A DNA stretch of 49,066 bases, from positions 1-49,066 of the forward strand of contig JAFEDD010000038.1 in the NCBI GenBank assembly GCA_018241765.1. The letters run 5' to 3'. Under the pieces are notes generated by a model. It was not told where the DNA came from. It was given only the letters and a program-made list of their open reading frames with translations, and did not search any database. Origin of the DNA: Pseudomonadota bacterium (GTDB lineage: Bacteria > Pseudomonadota > Gammaproteobacteria > Burkholderiales > Casimicrobiaceae). Positions 35,799-43,638 of the stretch are shown one piece after another (position 1 is the first letter of the stretch; every line of letters begins with the position of its first letter). The translations under genes and the position numbers were made by a program.

Positions 35799-36227
35799 TC
35801 AAGCCGCGCCAAACGGATTCACGATCCGCAGCCGCTTCTCGACGAGCAGGCCGTCCTGCATATCCTCCGAATACAACGTTGCGGCATCGCAGCGCAGCGC
35901 GCTGGCGACGATCATCGCGTCGTACACGCTGAGCGAATATTTCTGCGACAACGCAAGCCCCAAGTCGTGCGTCTCGACGGTGAGCGGCACGACGGCCAGC
36001 GCCTGTCGCACCACGCCGAGAATTTCACGAACGTCCACAAGCGACAAACGAAACTTTCGGCACGCCACTTGGGTGAACTCGTTCAACACCTGCACACTGA
36101 TCGTGCCGCCCTCCGACACCCGGGTCTCGGCAACATTCGCCTTGGCCTCATCGGGCGACAACAGATACAGCAGGACGTTGGTGTCGAAAAAGGCAAGCGG
36201 CGCGGCGATGTTTCGCTTCACGGACAA
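35799..36227 (-). CDS. PIN-domain toxin (VapC-like ribonuclease)
   Basis: A 142-residue PIN domain nuclease, the probable toxin of a type II pair. The acidic metal site is visible as Asp15 (FFDTNVLLY), Glu50 (VLNEF), Asp103 (YDAMIVASA) and Asp122 near SEDMQDG. A TTG at 36227 or GTG at 36221 serves as start; no ATG is in range. The AbrB-like antitoxin gene ends 17 bases upstream, so the two form an operon. The likely target is RNA, such as tRNA, but cannot be read from the sequence. Confidence 0.9.
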   Translation of the reverse strand: MSVKRNIAAPLAFFDTNVLLYLLSPDEAKANVAETRVSEGGTISVQVLNEFTQVACRKFRLSLVDVREILGVVRQALAVVPLTVETHDLGLALSQKYSLSVYDAMIVASALRCDAATLYSEDMQDGLLVEKRLRIVNPFGAA

Positions 36228-36244
36228 CCCGGCTTCAGACGAGG

Positions 36245-36475
36245 CTAACGTGCCGCTGCATCGTCCCGATCGAACTTGAAATCCGCTGGCATCACGCCGC
36301 GAAAACGCCGCAGCGACTTCAACGCCTCCAGTGAACTCGCCTTGCGCGCCACGCGCATCTCCCGTGCGCCCATCACCGTGATCTCGATCTCGTCGCCCGG
36401 CACAAGCTCAAGTGCCGCAACCACCGAAGCAGGCAATCGAATGGCGAGGCTGTTGCCCCATTTCGCGACTTGCAT
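36245..36475 (-). CDS. AbrB/MazE-type antitoxin
   Basis: A 76-residue swapped-hairpin DNA-binding protein. MQVAKWGNSLAIRLPASVVAALELVPGDEIEITV is the AbrB/SpoVT fold with the KWGNSLAIRLP motif, and the remaining basic/acidic tail (SLRRFRGVMPADFKFDRDD) probably contacts the PIN toxin. It precedes the toxin gene. An inverted repeat just upstream is probably where it represses its own promoter. Confidence 0.92.
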   Translation of the reverse strand: MQVAKWGNSLAIRLPASVVAALELVPGDEIEITVMGAREMRVARKASSLEALKSLRRFRGVMPADFKFDRDDAAAR

Positions 36476-36495
36476 CTCGGTTCGTCCTCGGGTTG

Positions 36496-36520
36496 GATAT
36501 ACAACAGCGCAAAGTATATC
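36496..36520 (-). promoter_or_regulatory. inverted repeat and -10 box of the AbrB-PIN operon
   Basis: GATATAC at 36496-36502 and GTATATC at 36514-36520 are perfect inverted arms about 18 bases centre to centre, suitable for AbrB-type dimers. On the minus strand the second arm contains TATACT, a good -10 hexamer, about 38 bases before the antitoxin start. A -35 match is weak. Confidence 0.6.
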
Positions 36521-36705
36521 AATTCGTTGTGCATCTCTGGCGGTCGGGCTCTGCCCGGCGCTCGGGCGTCGTGCGGTCCACTTGGCTCACGGCCAAACGG
36601 CGAGCGAATGAAACCCATCCTCCACGAGGGGCGTCCATCAACGGCGCAAGGGCCCCGGGCGCGGCCGGTTTGCACCGTTCTGGCCGCAGCGTTGGAATTT
36701 CGTTG

Positions 36706-36723
36706 AAAAACCCGTCGAGCGGG
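36706..36723 (-). terminator. possible intrinsic terminator after ribE
   Basis: On the minus strand CCCG, a 5-base loop and CGGG are followed by TTTTT, beginning 12 bases beyond the ribE stop. The stem has only 4 pairs, so it would be weak. Confidence 0.4.
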
Positions 36724-36734
36724 ATCGGCGCCGA

Positions 36735-37340
36735 CTAGCGAACCGAATCGCCCAGCATCCGCTCCACGTAGCGCGCGATGGTGTCGATTTCGATGTTCAC
36801 GCGCCCGCCCTGCTTCAGTTCACGCAGGTTGGTGACCTCGAAGGTGTGGGGAATGACGTTCACCTGAAACCGCGTGGCCGTGGCGGTGTCGGCGACGGCA
36901 TTCACCGTGAGGCTGATGCCGTTCACCGTGATCGAGCCCTTCGGCGCGATGAACCTGCCCAGAGGCGCCGGCACTTCGACTTCCAGCAGCCAGCTCTCGG
37001 CGCGGTTCGTCCACTGCGTGACGACGCCGGTCGCATCGACGTGGCCGGTGACGAGGTGGCCACCGAGCCGGTCGGCAAGCGTCAGCGATTGTTCGAGATT
37101 GACCAGGGCGCCGACTTCCAGCCCGGTGACGATGCCGAGCGTGTGCGCCGAGACATCGGAGCGCAACACACCCGGCGCTTTCTCGACGATCGTCAAACAG
37201 CATCCCGAATGCGCAATCGAGTCGCCGATGGCGACATCATCGAGCGGCCAGTCGCCGCAGGCGACGGTGATGCGCTGGCCGTCGCCGACGGCCTGATGGG
37301 AGGTCACACGACCGAGTCCGGTCACGATTCCGGTGAACAT
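36735..37340 (-). CDS. ribE: riboflavin synthase alpha subunit
   Basis: A 201-residue enzyme that turns two 6,7-dimethyl-8-ribityllumazine molecules into riboflavin. It is made of two similar halves: MFTGIVTGLGRV...GDSIAHSGCCLTIV and GGHLVTGHVDATGVV...GSITVNGISLTV, with the second hinge segment TFEVTNLRELKQGGRVNIEID. Lumazine synthase (ribH) and ribBA are encoded upstream in the same direction. It follows ribD by about 20 bases. Confidence 0.96.
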   Translation of the reverse strand: MFTGIVTGLGRVTSHQAVGDGQRITVACGDWPLDDVAIGDSIAHSGCCLTIVEKAPGVLRSDVSAHTLGIVTGLEVGALVNLEQSLTLADRLGGHLVTGHVDATGVVTQWTNRAESWLLEVEVPAPLGRFIAPKGSITVNGISLTVNAVADTATATRFQVNVIPHTFEVTNLRELKQGGRVNIEIDTIARYVERMLGDSVR

Positions 37341-37360
37341 GGCACCCTCTTGCTTGGTGT

Positions 37361-38455
37361 TTACTTGCGGCGCAACAGCACGCGCACATCGTCGCCGACG
37401 CGCCCGACGTCATGCAGGTCAAACGCGATGGCGTCAGCGAGCGTGGCCGGCGCCGCCAGCGAGAACATCTCGCGGGCGTCGCGGCCAAGCAGGCGCGGCG
37501 CAAGGTAGATCAGCAGTTCATCCACCAGTCCGGCGGCGATCAACGGCCCCATCAGGCGTGCGCCCGCCTCGACATGCAGTTCGTTGATGCCACGCGCCCC
37601 GAGGTCGCGCAGCGCTCTGGGCAAATCGATCTTGGTCGGTGCCGACGCGTCCGGCAGGCGCACGATCTCCACGTTGCTCGGCAGGCCCACGCTGACCTCG
37701 TCCGAGCAATACACGAGCGCGCCGCCCTGCAACACCTTGGCGTTCGGTTGCAGCGAGCCCTGATGATCGAACACCACCCGCAGCGGCTGCCGCAGCGGCA
37801 GCACGGTCGACACGCCACGCACGGTCATCTGCGGGTTGTCACGCTGCACGGTGCCGCTGCCGGTGAGCACCGCGCAGGCACGCGCCCGCCAGCGGTGGCC
37901 ATCGCGGCGCGCCTCCTCGCCGGTGATCCACTTCGATTCGCCATCGGCCAGTGCCGTGCGGCCATCGATGCTCGCGGCTACCTTGCAGCGCACCCACGGC
38001 AACCCCGTCTGCATGCGCTTGATGAAGCCGATGTTGATCTCCGCCGCCTCCTGCGCAAGGAGGCCCACGCGAACCTCGATGCCAGCCTCTCGCAGCCGCT
38101 CGAATCCGGTGCCGCTGACGTTGGGGTTCGGGTCTTCCATCGCGGCGACGACGCGCGACACGCCAGCGCCGATCAACGCCTCGGTGCACGGCGGCGTCTT
38201 GCCGAAGTGATTGCACGGTTCGAGCGTCACATAGGCCGTCGCGCCGCGCACATCGATGCCCTTGGTGCGCGCGTTGCGCAGTGCATGCGCTTCGGCGTGG
38301 GCGTCGCCCGGCCGCTGCGTGAAGCCCTCGGCAAGCACCTCGCCGTCGCGCACCAGCACGCAGCCGACGCGCGGGTTCGGCGTCGCATGGTTCATCGCCA
38401 GCGCGGCCAGCGCCAGCGCGCGACGCATGTGCGCCTCGTCGATCGCGCTAAACAT
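37361..38455 (-). CDS. ribD: bifunctional riboflavin deaminase/reductase RibD
   Basis: A 364-residue bifunctional enzyme of riboflavin synthesis. The N-terminal deaminase domain (about 1-145) has the zinc motif HAEAHAL and [11 protein letters not shown]. The C-terminal reductase domain (about 150-364) has [21 protein letters not shown], a [15 protein letters not shown] segment and [14 protein letters not shown]. It starts at 38455, overlapping the nrdR stop by 8 bases, so translation is coupled. Confidence 0.96.
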   Translation of the reverse strand: MFSAIDEAHMRRALALAALAMNHATPNPRVGCVLVRDGEVLAEGFTQRPGDAHAEAHALRNARTKGIDVRGATAYVTLEPCNHFGKTPPCTEALIGAGVSRVVAAMEDPNPNVSGTGFERLREAGIEVRVGLLAQEAAEINIGFIKRMQTGLPWVRCKVAASIDGRTALADGESKWITGEEARRDGHRWRARACAVLTGSGTVQRDNPQMTVRGVSTVLPLRQPLRVVFDHQGSLQPNAKVLQGGALVYCSDEVSVGLPSNVEIVRLPDASAPTKIDLPRALRDLGARGINELHVEAGARLMGPLIAAGLVDELLIYLAPRLLGRDAREMFSLAAPATLADAIAFDLHDVGRVGDDVRVLLRRK

Positions 38456-38951
38456 CGCGCGCCTTGCGTGCAGGCGCCTTGCGGGCGCCACGGGAGGCGG
38501 CCGGCCGCTCGACTTCGTGCAGGGCCGAGCGGAAGTCCTCGACGTCCTGAAACGCCTTGTAGACGGAGGCGAAGCGGATGTAGGCCACCTTGTCGAGCTT
38601 GTAGAGCTCCGCCATCACCATCTCGCCGATGGTGCGCGAGGTGATTTCGCGCTCGCCAAGGCCATGGACATTGGCGACGATGCGCGCGATCGCCTGATCG
38701 ACGTATTCGGTTGGCACGAAGCGCTTGTGCAGCGCGCGGTTGAAGCCGGTGCGGATTTTCTCGACGTTGAAGTCGATGCGCGTGCCGTTGCTCTTGATGA
38801 CCTGCGGCATGCGCATCTCCACCGTCTCGAACGTGGTGAAGCGCTTGTCGCATTCGGCGCACTTGCGGCGACGGCGAATGGCGTCGCCCGACTCGGAAAC
38901 ACGCGAGTCGATCACCTGGGTTTCAGCGGAACCGCAGAACGGGCATTTCAT
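38448..38951 (-). CDS. nrdR: transcriptional repressor NrdR
   Basis: A 167-residue repressor of ribonucleotide reductase genes. The zinc ribbon has C3-P-F-C6 and C31-A-E-C34, followed by the ATP-cone domain (about 49-140, [19 protein letters not shown] and [11 protein letters not shown]). The Ala/Arg-rich tail (about 150-167) is longer than usual. NrdR binds ATP/dATP and regulates through NrdR boxes. It overlaps ribD, the common arrangement in beta- and gammaproteobacteria. Confidence 0.96.
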   Translation of the reverse strand: MKCPFCGSAETQVIDSRVSESGDAIRRRRKCAECDKRFTTFETVEMRMPQVIKSNGTRIDFNVEKIRTGFNRALHKRFVPTEYVDQAIARIVANVHGLGEREITSRTIGEMVMAELYKLDKVAYIRFASVYKAFQDVEDFRSALHEVERPAASRGARKAPARKARDV

Positions 38952-38994
38952 GCACGCACCAAGCCACGACGACAGAGACGCCCAGTGTATCGGG

Positions 38995-39525
38995 TCAGCG
39001 TGCGTGCGGCTCCGCCCGGCGAAGCAGTTCACTCAGCACGACATTGACGCTTTGTTCGCGCACCGCGCTGCGATCGCCGGGCAGGTGGAGGCGTCGGGTG
39101 ACGAGCTGCGGCGATGGCGCCGACGCCTGCGCAAAGCCGAAGCAGACGGTGCCCACCGGCTTGTCGCGACTTCCGCCGCCGGGCCCCGCGATGCCGGTGA
39201 CGGCATAGGCGAGCGTCGCCCGGCCGCCGCTGCGATGCAGCGCGCCCAGCGCCATCTCGGCGGCGGTCTCGACGCTGACCGCGCCGTGCGTGGCGAGCGT
39301 GGACGCGCTCACCCCCAACAAGGTCTGCTTCGCCTCGTTGCTGTAGGTGACGCAGGCACCGTCGAACCACGCCGAGGAGCCGCCGACGCTGGTGATCGCC
39401 GCTGCGATCAGTCCGCCGGTGCAGCTCTCGGCGCCAGCGATGACGCAGCCACCCGTCATGCAGACACGACCGAGCCGCGCCGCCAGCGCCATCCACTCGT
39501 CGAACAGGGCATGCATCGACGCCAC
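38995..39525 (-). CDS. pncC: nicotinamide-nucleotide amidohydrolase PncC (CinA C-terminal family)
   Basis: A 176-residue CinA-like domain. [43 protein letters not shown] is the family core, with GTVCFGF and [19 protein letters not shown]-like segments following. It deamidates NMN in pyridine nucleotide salvage. The start is a GTG 2 bases after the pgpA stop; ATG at 39516 is an alternative. Only the C-terminal CinA domain is present, without the MoaB-like N-terminal domain, as is usual for PncC. Confidence 0.93.
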   Translation of the reverse strand: MASMHALFDEWMALAARLGRVCMTGGCVIAGAESCTGGLIAAAITSVGGSSAWFDGACVTYSNEAKQTLLGVSASTLATHGAVSVETAAEMALGALHRSGGRATLAYAVTGIAGPGGGSRDKPVGTVCFGFAQASAPSPQLVTRRLHLPGDRSAVREQSVNVVLSELLRRAEPHAR

Positions 39526-39527
39526 CG

Positions 39528-40028
39528 TCAGAACAGCCGTATCGCAAGCGCGATGACGAGAAGCGTCAAGAGCGCCGCGACCAGATCATCGAGCATGACG
39601 CCCACCGCGCCCTTGACGTGGCGGTCGGCCCAACCCACCGGGCCGGGCTTCAGGATGTCGAACAGCCGAAAGAGCAGGAAGCTCCACGCCTGAAGCCACA
39701 ATGAGCCGGGCAGCATGGCCGTCACCAACCCCATGGCGACGACCTCGTCGCAAACGATGGCGCCGTGATCGCTCTCGCCCAGCGCCCGTCCGGTGACGCC
39801 CGCGGCCCAGGTGCCGATCAGCAGCGCGCCGAGCAGACCGGCAAACAGCGTCGCGTCGTCGAGCAGCGAATGCAGCCAGCGCACGGCAAAGAGCCCGAGC
39901 AGCGTGCCGAAGGTCCCGGGCGCGAAGGGTGCGAGCCCGGTGCCGAAGCCGAGCGAAATGAAGTGCGCCGGATGCGACAGCATGAAGCGCAGCGTCGGCT
40001 GTCGACGCTCTGCGGTGACCTCACTCAT
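39528..40028 (-). CDS. pgpA: phosphatidylglycerophosphatase A
   Basis: A 166-residue membrane phosphatase removing the phosphate from phosphatidylglycerophosphate. Membrane helices flank FGTGLAPFAPGTFGTLLG and the metal-binding VCDEVVAMG, LFDILKPGPVGWADR and GVMLDDLVAA motifs characteristic of PgpA. It starts 8 bases inside the thiL 3' end, so the two are coupled. The open frame upstream is antisense-like and ignored. Confidence 0.95.
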   Translation of the reverse strand: MSEVTAERRQPTLRFMLSHPAHFISLGFGTGLAPFAPGTFGTLLGLFAVRWLHSLLDDATLFAGLLGALLIGTWAAGVTGRALGESDHGAIVCDEVVAMGLVTAMLPGSLWLQAWSFLLFRLFDILKPGPVGWADRHVKGAVGVMLDDLVAALLTLLVIALAIRLF

Positions 40029-41064
40029 GTGAAAAATGATCCCAGCCCTTGATGGCGATCTGCATGGGACGCGATTGTGCGTCAAGCACGCGGACCGTGG
40101 GCGCGCCGCCGGTGCGGCTGACACGACCGATGCAGGCGCCGGGGAGCGCATGCGCGGCCAGCAGGCGCGCGACTTCATCGTGGCGCGTGGGCGCCGCCGT
40201 GAACAACAGTTCGTAAGCGTCGCCGGTCGCCAAGAGGCAATGCTGCGCCATCTGCGCGCGCGCAATGCGGCGGCGTTCGCCGTCGCAAGCCACCGCGTCG
40301 ATCGCCGTCGCTGCCCACACGTCGCTGCGGTCGATCCCGGCGATGCCGGTGGGAATGGCCCCGATGTCGATGTCGATGTCGACGCCGGAGGCCGAAGCGA
40401 TGTGCTGCGCCTCGCTCAGCAAGCCGTCGGAGATATCGATGCAACTGCTGGCCACACCGCGCAGCGCGATGCCGAGCGCCACCCGCGCGGTGGGGCATTC
40501 GTAACGCTCGATCTGGGTCGCGCTCGCGACGATGGCCGGCTCGCCTGCACCATCGCGCTCGCGCAGCAGGCTCGCGAGCGCCCAGCCGGCATCGCCGAGT
40601 TCGCCGCTGACCCAGAGCTCGTCACCCGCGCGGGCGCCGCTGCGCGTCAGCGCCTGCGCGGGCGGCACGTCGCCGAGGGCGGTCAGCGTGATGGCCAGCG
40701 GGCCGCGCGTCGTGTTGCCGCCGACCAGTTCGATGCCGAACGCATCGAGCGCCGACCACAAACCACGGGCGAACGCGGCAACCCACGACGTATCGATTTC
40801 AGGCAGCGTCAGTGACAAGAGCGCATAGCGGGGCTTCGCCCCCATCGCGGCGAGATCGCTGCAATTGACGTGCACGACCCGGCGCCCAAGCCGCTCCGGT
40901 GCCAGCGAGGGCAGGAAGTGGCGCCCGAGGACGAGCGTGTCGGTCGTCATCGCGAACACGTTGTCCGGTGACGGCGCCACCAGCGCGCAGTCGTCGCCAT
41001 TGCCGAGCACCGCCGTGCCGCCACCGCGCTTGAAGAAGCGCTCGATCAGTTCGAATTCGGTCAT
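40021..41064 (-). CDS. thiL: thiamine-monophosphate kinase
   Basis: A 347-residue ATP-dependent kinase making thiamine diphosphate. GDDCALVAPSPDNVFAMTTDTLVLGRHF, VNCSDLAAMGAKPRYALLSLTLP and GGNTTRGPLAITLTALGDV form the PurM-like N-domain; IDISDGLLSEAQHIASASGVDIDID and ATGDAYELLFTA the C-terminal part. It lies between nusB and pgpA in the conserved nusB-thiL-pgpA order. Confidence 0.96.
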   Translation of the reverse strand: MTEFELIERFFKRGGGTAVLGNGDDCALVAPSPDNVFAMTTDTLVLGRHFLPSLAPERLGRRVVHVNCSDLAAMGAKPRYALLSLTLPEIDTSWVAAFARGLWSALDAFGIELVGGNTTRGPLAITLTALGDVPPAQALTRSGARAGDELWVSGELGDAGWALASLLRERDGAGEPAIVASATQIERYECPTARVALGIALRGVASSCIDISDGLLSEAQHIASASGVDIDIDIGAIPTGIAGIDRSDVWAATAIDAVACDGERRRIARAQMAQHCLLATGDAYELLFTAAPTRHDEVARLLAAHALPGACIGRVSRTGGAPTVRVLDAQSRPMQIAIKGWDHFSHE

Positions 41065-41100
41065 CGCGGCATCGCCCTCAGGCCGGCCCCGGGCCGACGA

Positions 41101-41592
41101 TCAGCGGGGCTTGCGCCTGCCCGCATCGGCGAGTTCGTCGGCACGCAGCAGCGGGGCGAGTTTGTCGAGCACGCCATTGACCCACTTGTGGCCGTCGGTG
41201 CCGCCGAAGGTTTTCGCCAGCTCGACCGCTTCGTTGATGACGACGCGATAGGGAATGTCGAGCCGGCTCTGAAGCTCCCAGGCGCCGATCAGCACGATGC
41301 TGCGTTCGATCGGGCTGATCTGCTCGAAGCTGCGATCGAGATGCGGGCGAACGAGATCCGCCAGCGCCTCGCCTTGCGTCGACACCGCGGTCCAAAGCTC
41401 ATCGAAGAACTCGCGGTCGACGCGTTTGAAGTCCGCGTCCGCCTCGCGATTGCGGCGAATGCTGAGCGCGTCGTGATCGGCAACGAAGCGCTCGTAGAGC
41501 GCCTGAACCGCGAACTCGCGCGACCAGCGGCGCGCGGACTTCGGGCGACGGGGCGGCGCTTCCGCCGCCGGGGCGTGGCCAGCGCTCGCCAT
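41101..41592 (-). CDS. nusB: transcription antitermination factor NusB
   Basis: A 163-residue all-helical protein. An extra charged Pro/Ala N-terminus (about 1-22) precedes the conserved SREFAVQALYERFVADHDA, and RSIVLIGAWELQSRLDIPYRVVINEAVELAKTFGGTDGHKWVNGVLDKLA is the family core. NusB works with NusE in rRNA antitermination. Its ATG overlaps the ribH stop by one base (TGATG), so translation is coupled. Confidence 0.96.
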   Translation of the reverse strand: MASAGHAPAAEAPPRRPKSARRWSREFAVQALYERFVADHDALSIRRNREADADFKRVDREFFDELWTAVSTQGEALADLVRPHLDRSFEQISPIERSIVLIGAWELQSRLDIPYRVVINEAVELAKTFGGTDGHKWVNGVLDKLAPLLRADELADAGRRKPR

Positions 41593-42065
41593 CAGCTTTC
41601 ACCGAACTGGGCATGCGCCCATTCCTGCAGCAGCGCCATCTCGACGGCGGCCTGCGCGGCCTCGAAGCCCTTCTGGGCGGCACGCTCGTTGGCCTGCGCC
41701 TCGGTGAGGGTCGTCAGCACGCCGTTGCCGATGGCGACGTCGAACTCGAGACCGACACGTGAAATGCCGCTGGCCGACTCGTTGCTGACCACCTCGAAGT
41801 GGTAGGTGTCGCCCTTGATGACGCAGCCGAGCGCAATCAGCGCATCGAAGGCTTCGGTGGCGGCCAGCGCCTGCAGCGCGAGCGGAATTTCGAGCGCGCC
41901 GGGCACCGTCAGTTCGGCGACGTCGCGCGCCTCGACACCCATTTCAGCCAGCGCCTTGCGGGCGCCCGCGAGCAACTGCTCACCGATCTCGGCGTTGAAG
42001 CGGGCCGTGACGATGCCGATGCGCAAGCCCGCGCCGCGCAGTTTCATGAGGGGTTGCAAAGACAT
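41592..42065 (-). CDS. ribH: 6,7-dimethyl-8-ribityllumazine synthase
   Basis: A 157-residue lumazine synthase. RIGIVTARFNAEIGEQLLAGA is at the start, followed by ARDVAELTVPGALEIPLALQALA, the conserved ALGCVIKGDTYHFEVVSNESASGI and IGNGVLTTLTEAQANERA, which hold the active-site residues (including His in the YHFE segment). It forms icosahedral or pentameric shells. The ATG at 42065 gives the family-like MSLQPLMKLRGAG start. It lies 44 bases after ribBA. Confidence 0.96.
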   Translation of the reverse strand: MSLQPLMKLRGAGLRIGIVTARFNAEIGEQLLAGARKALAEMGVEARDVAELTVPGALEIPLALQALAATEAFDALIALGCVIKGDTYHFEVVSNESASGISRVGLEFDVAIGNGVLTTLTEAQANERAAQKGFEAAQAAVEMALLQEWAHAQFGES

Positions 42066-42109
42066 GGGGCAATCCGGGAGGGGTTGGATGGAGTGATGTG
42101 CCGCGACCG

Positions 42110-43246
42110 CTACGCGTGTTCTTCGTAGGCTGTGACTTCGAGTTCGAAACCGGTCATCGAGGGCATGCGACGCGGACGCGCCAGCAGGCGCATGCGTCCG
42201 ACGCCCAGTCCGCGCAGGATTTGCGCGCCGATGCCATAGGTGCGCAGGTCCATGCGATGGGCATTGAGCGGCTCGGGGCTCAGCGCGCGTTCGAGCAGCG
42301 CACTCGCGCTCTCGCTGCGGTGGAGCAGCACCAGAACCCCCGCCTCCGCCTGCTGCAACCGGGCCAGCGCGTTGGGAATGCTCCACGCGTGGACGGATGA
42401 GTCGACATCGAGCGCATCGATGACCGACAGCGGCTCATGCACGCGAACGACCGTTTCCCGCTCGGGCGTCGGCGTGCCCTTGACAATCGCCAGATGCGTG
42501 GCATCCGCGAGCTTCTCGCGAAACACCTTCAGCACGAAACGGCCCTGCGGCGTGGTCAGCGGCCGCTCGCCGACACACTCGACCAATTGCTCGCGCGCCG
42601 CGCGGTACTGGATCAGATCGGTGATGGCCCCGATCTTCAGGCCATGTTCGCGCGCGAAGACGAGCAGATCGGGCAGCCGCGCCATGCTGCCGTCGTCCTT
42701 CATGACTTCGCAGATGACCGCGGCGGGCGTCAGGCCCGCCATGCGCGTGAGGTCGCACCCCGCTTCGGTGTGCCCGGCGCGCATCAGCACGCCGCCCGGT
42801 TGCGCCATGATCGGAAAGATGTGCCCCGGCTGCACGATGTCGGAGGGCTTCGCGTTGAACGCCACGGCGACTTGCACCGTGCGCGCGCGATCGGCGGCGG
42901 AGATGCCGCTCGAGACGCCTTCGGCCGCCTCGATCGACATCGTGAAATTGGTGCCAAAGCCCGAGCGGTTGTTCGCCGTCATCAACGGCAGATCGAGCTG
43001 GCGGCAGCGCTCCGCAGTCAGGGTCAAACAGATGAGACCACGCGCATGCCGCGCCATGAAATTGATCGCCTCGGGTGTGACAAAGTCGGCGGCAAGCACC
43101 ACATCGCCCTCGTTCTCGCGATCCTCCTCATCGACCAGAATCACCATGCGGCCGGCCTTGATCTCGGCGAGGATTTCCGGCACCGGCGACAACACGGTTG
43201 GGGATGCCGCGCGGACGGCGGCGAGGTTGGGCTTCGTGGTCGTCAT
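42110..43246 (-). CDS. ribBA: 3,4-dihydroxy-2-butanone-4-phosphate synthase with degenerate GTP cyclohydrolase II domain
   Basis: A 378-residue protein. The N-terminal RibB half (about 15-215) has the catalytic D39-E-E-D-R-E-N-E-G-D48, the HARGLICLTLTAERC region and the HTEAGCDL segment, so it should make the four-carbon unit of riboflavin. The C-terminal RibA-like half lacks the three zinc cysteines (normally in HSECLTGDVFGSLRCDCG) and the GTP-binding motifs, reading DSSVHAWSIPNALARL there instead. It is thus a RibBX-type protein, without GTP cyclohydrolase II activity. RibA activity must come from another gene. No FMN riboswitch is recognised upstream. Confidence 0.93.
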   Translation of the reverse strand: MTTTKPNLAAVRAASPTVLSPVPEILAEIKAGRMVILVDEEDRENEGDVVLAADFVTPEAINFMARHARGLICLTLTAERCRQLDLPLMTANNRSGFGTNFTMSIEAAEGVSSGISAADRARTVQVAVAFNAKPSDIVQPGHIFPIMAQPGGVLMRAGHTEAGCDLTRMAGLTPAAVICEVMKDDGSMARLPDLLVFAREHGLKIGAITDLIQYRAAREQLVECVGERPLTTPQGRFVLKVFREKLADATHLAIVKGTPTPERETVVRVHEPLSVIDALDVDSSVHAWSIPNALARLQQAEAGVLVLLHRSESASALLERALSPEPLNAHRMDLRTYGIGAQILRGLGVGRMRLLARPRRMPSMTGFELEVTAYEEHA

Positions 43247-43431
43247 GGCAAAGAGCGCGTCCCGATTCGAGAGGCCTCGATTCTAGTCCGCCGCATTGCA
43301 CAGACTCGAGCGCCCGCACCAGCGACGACGCCGCGCGGATCGCGCGCCAGCGTCACCCCGGCTTGCACGCGACGGCTCGACGTCGCTCTCGGGCGGCGGG
43401 ACATCGATGTCCAAAACCCTTGAAAACAAGC

Positions 43432-43553
43432 AGCAGCTTTTGTCAAAAACGACGTTTGTTACGGGCTTGGCGGCCGTTTTGCCAACAAGTCGACTTCGTA
43501 TCAAATTAGCCGCCAAGCCCGTTATGGATGCGGGTTTTGCCAACAAGTTGTAT
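43432..43553 (+). repeat. dispersed palindromic element, copy D
   Basis: One of four related elements, in the 392-base divergent gap between ribBA and the spermidine-synthase-like gene. The left arm includes TTACGGGCTTGGCGGC (about 43459-43474) and the right arm GCCGCCAAGCCCGTTATGGATGCG (about 43509-43532); these arms pair perfectly over the first 16 bases. Its outermost parts (AGCAGCTTTTG and CAAGTTGTAT) pair imperfectly. TCGA lies at 43490-43493, about the midpoint. The left arm has mutated from GCATCCA to GACGTTTG, showing independent drift. The rest of the gap holds no gene. Confidence 0.85.
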
Positions 43554-43638
43554 ACGATTTTGCATCGAATGAATCGTCAACACGGCACGACGGCAAGCGG
43601 CATCGGCAAAATGCGGCATCCCGTTTTGCGTCGTTGCC

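Noticed and set aside
36600-36680. Possible fifth palindromic element (GCGTCCATCAACGGCGCAAGG)
   Set aside because: Only partial similarity to one arm and no matching second arm; probably chance.
43247-43431. Possible FMN riboswitch upstream of ribBA
   Set aside because: The conserved RFN elements (AGGGGA, GGCGGGG and partner segments) were not found.
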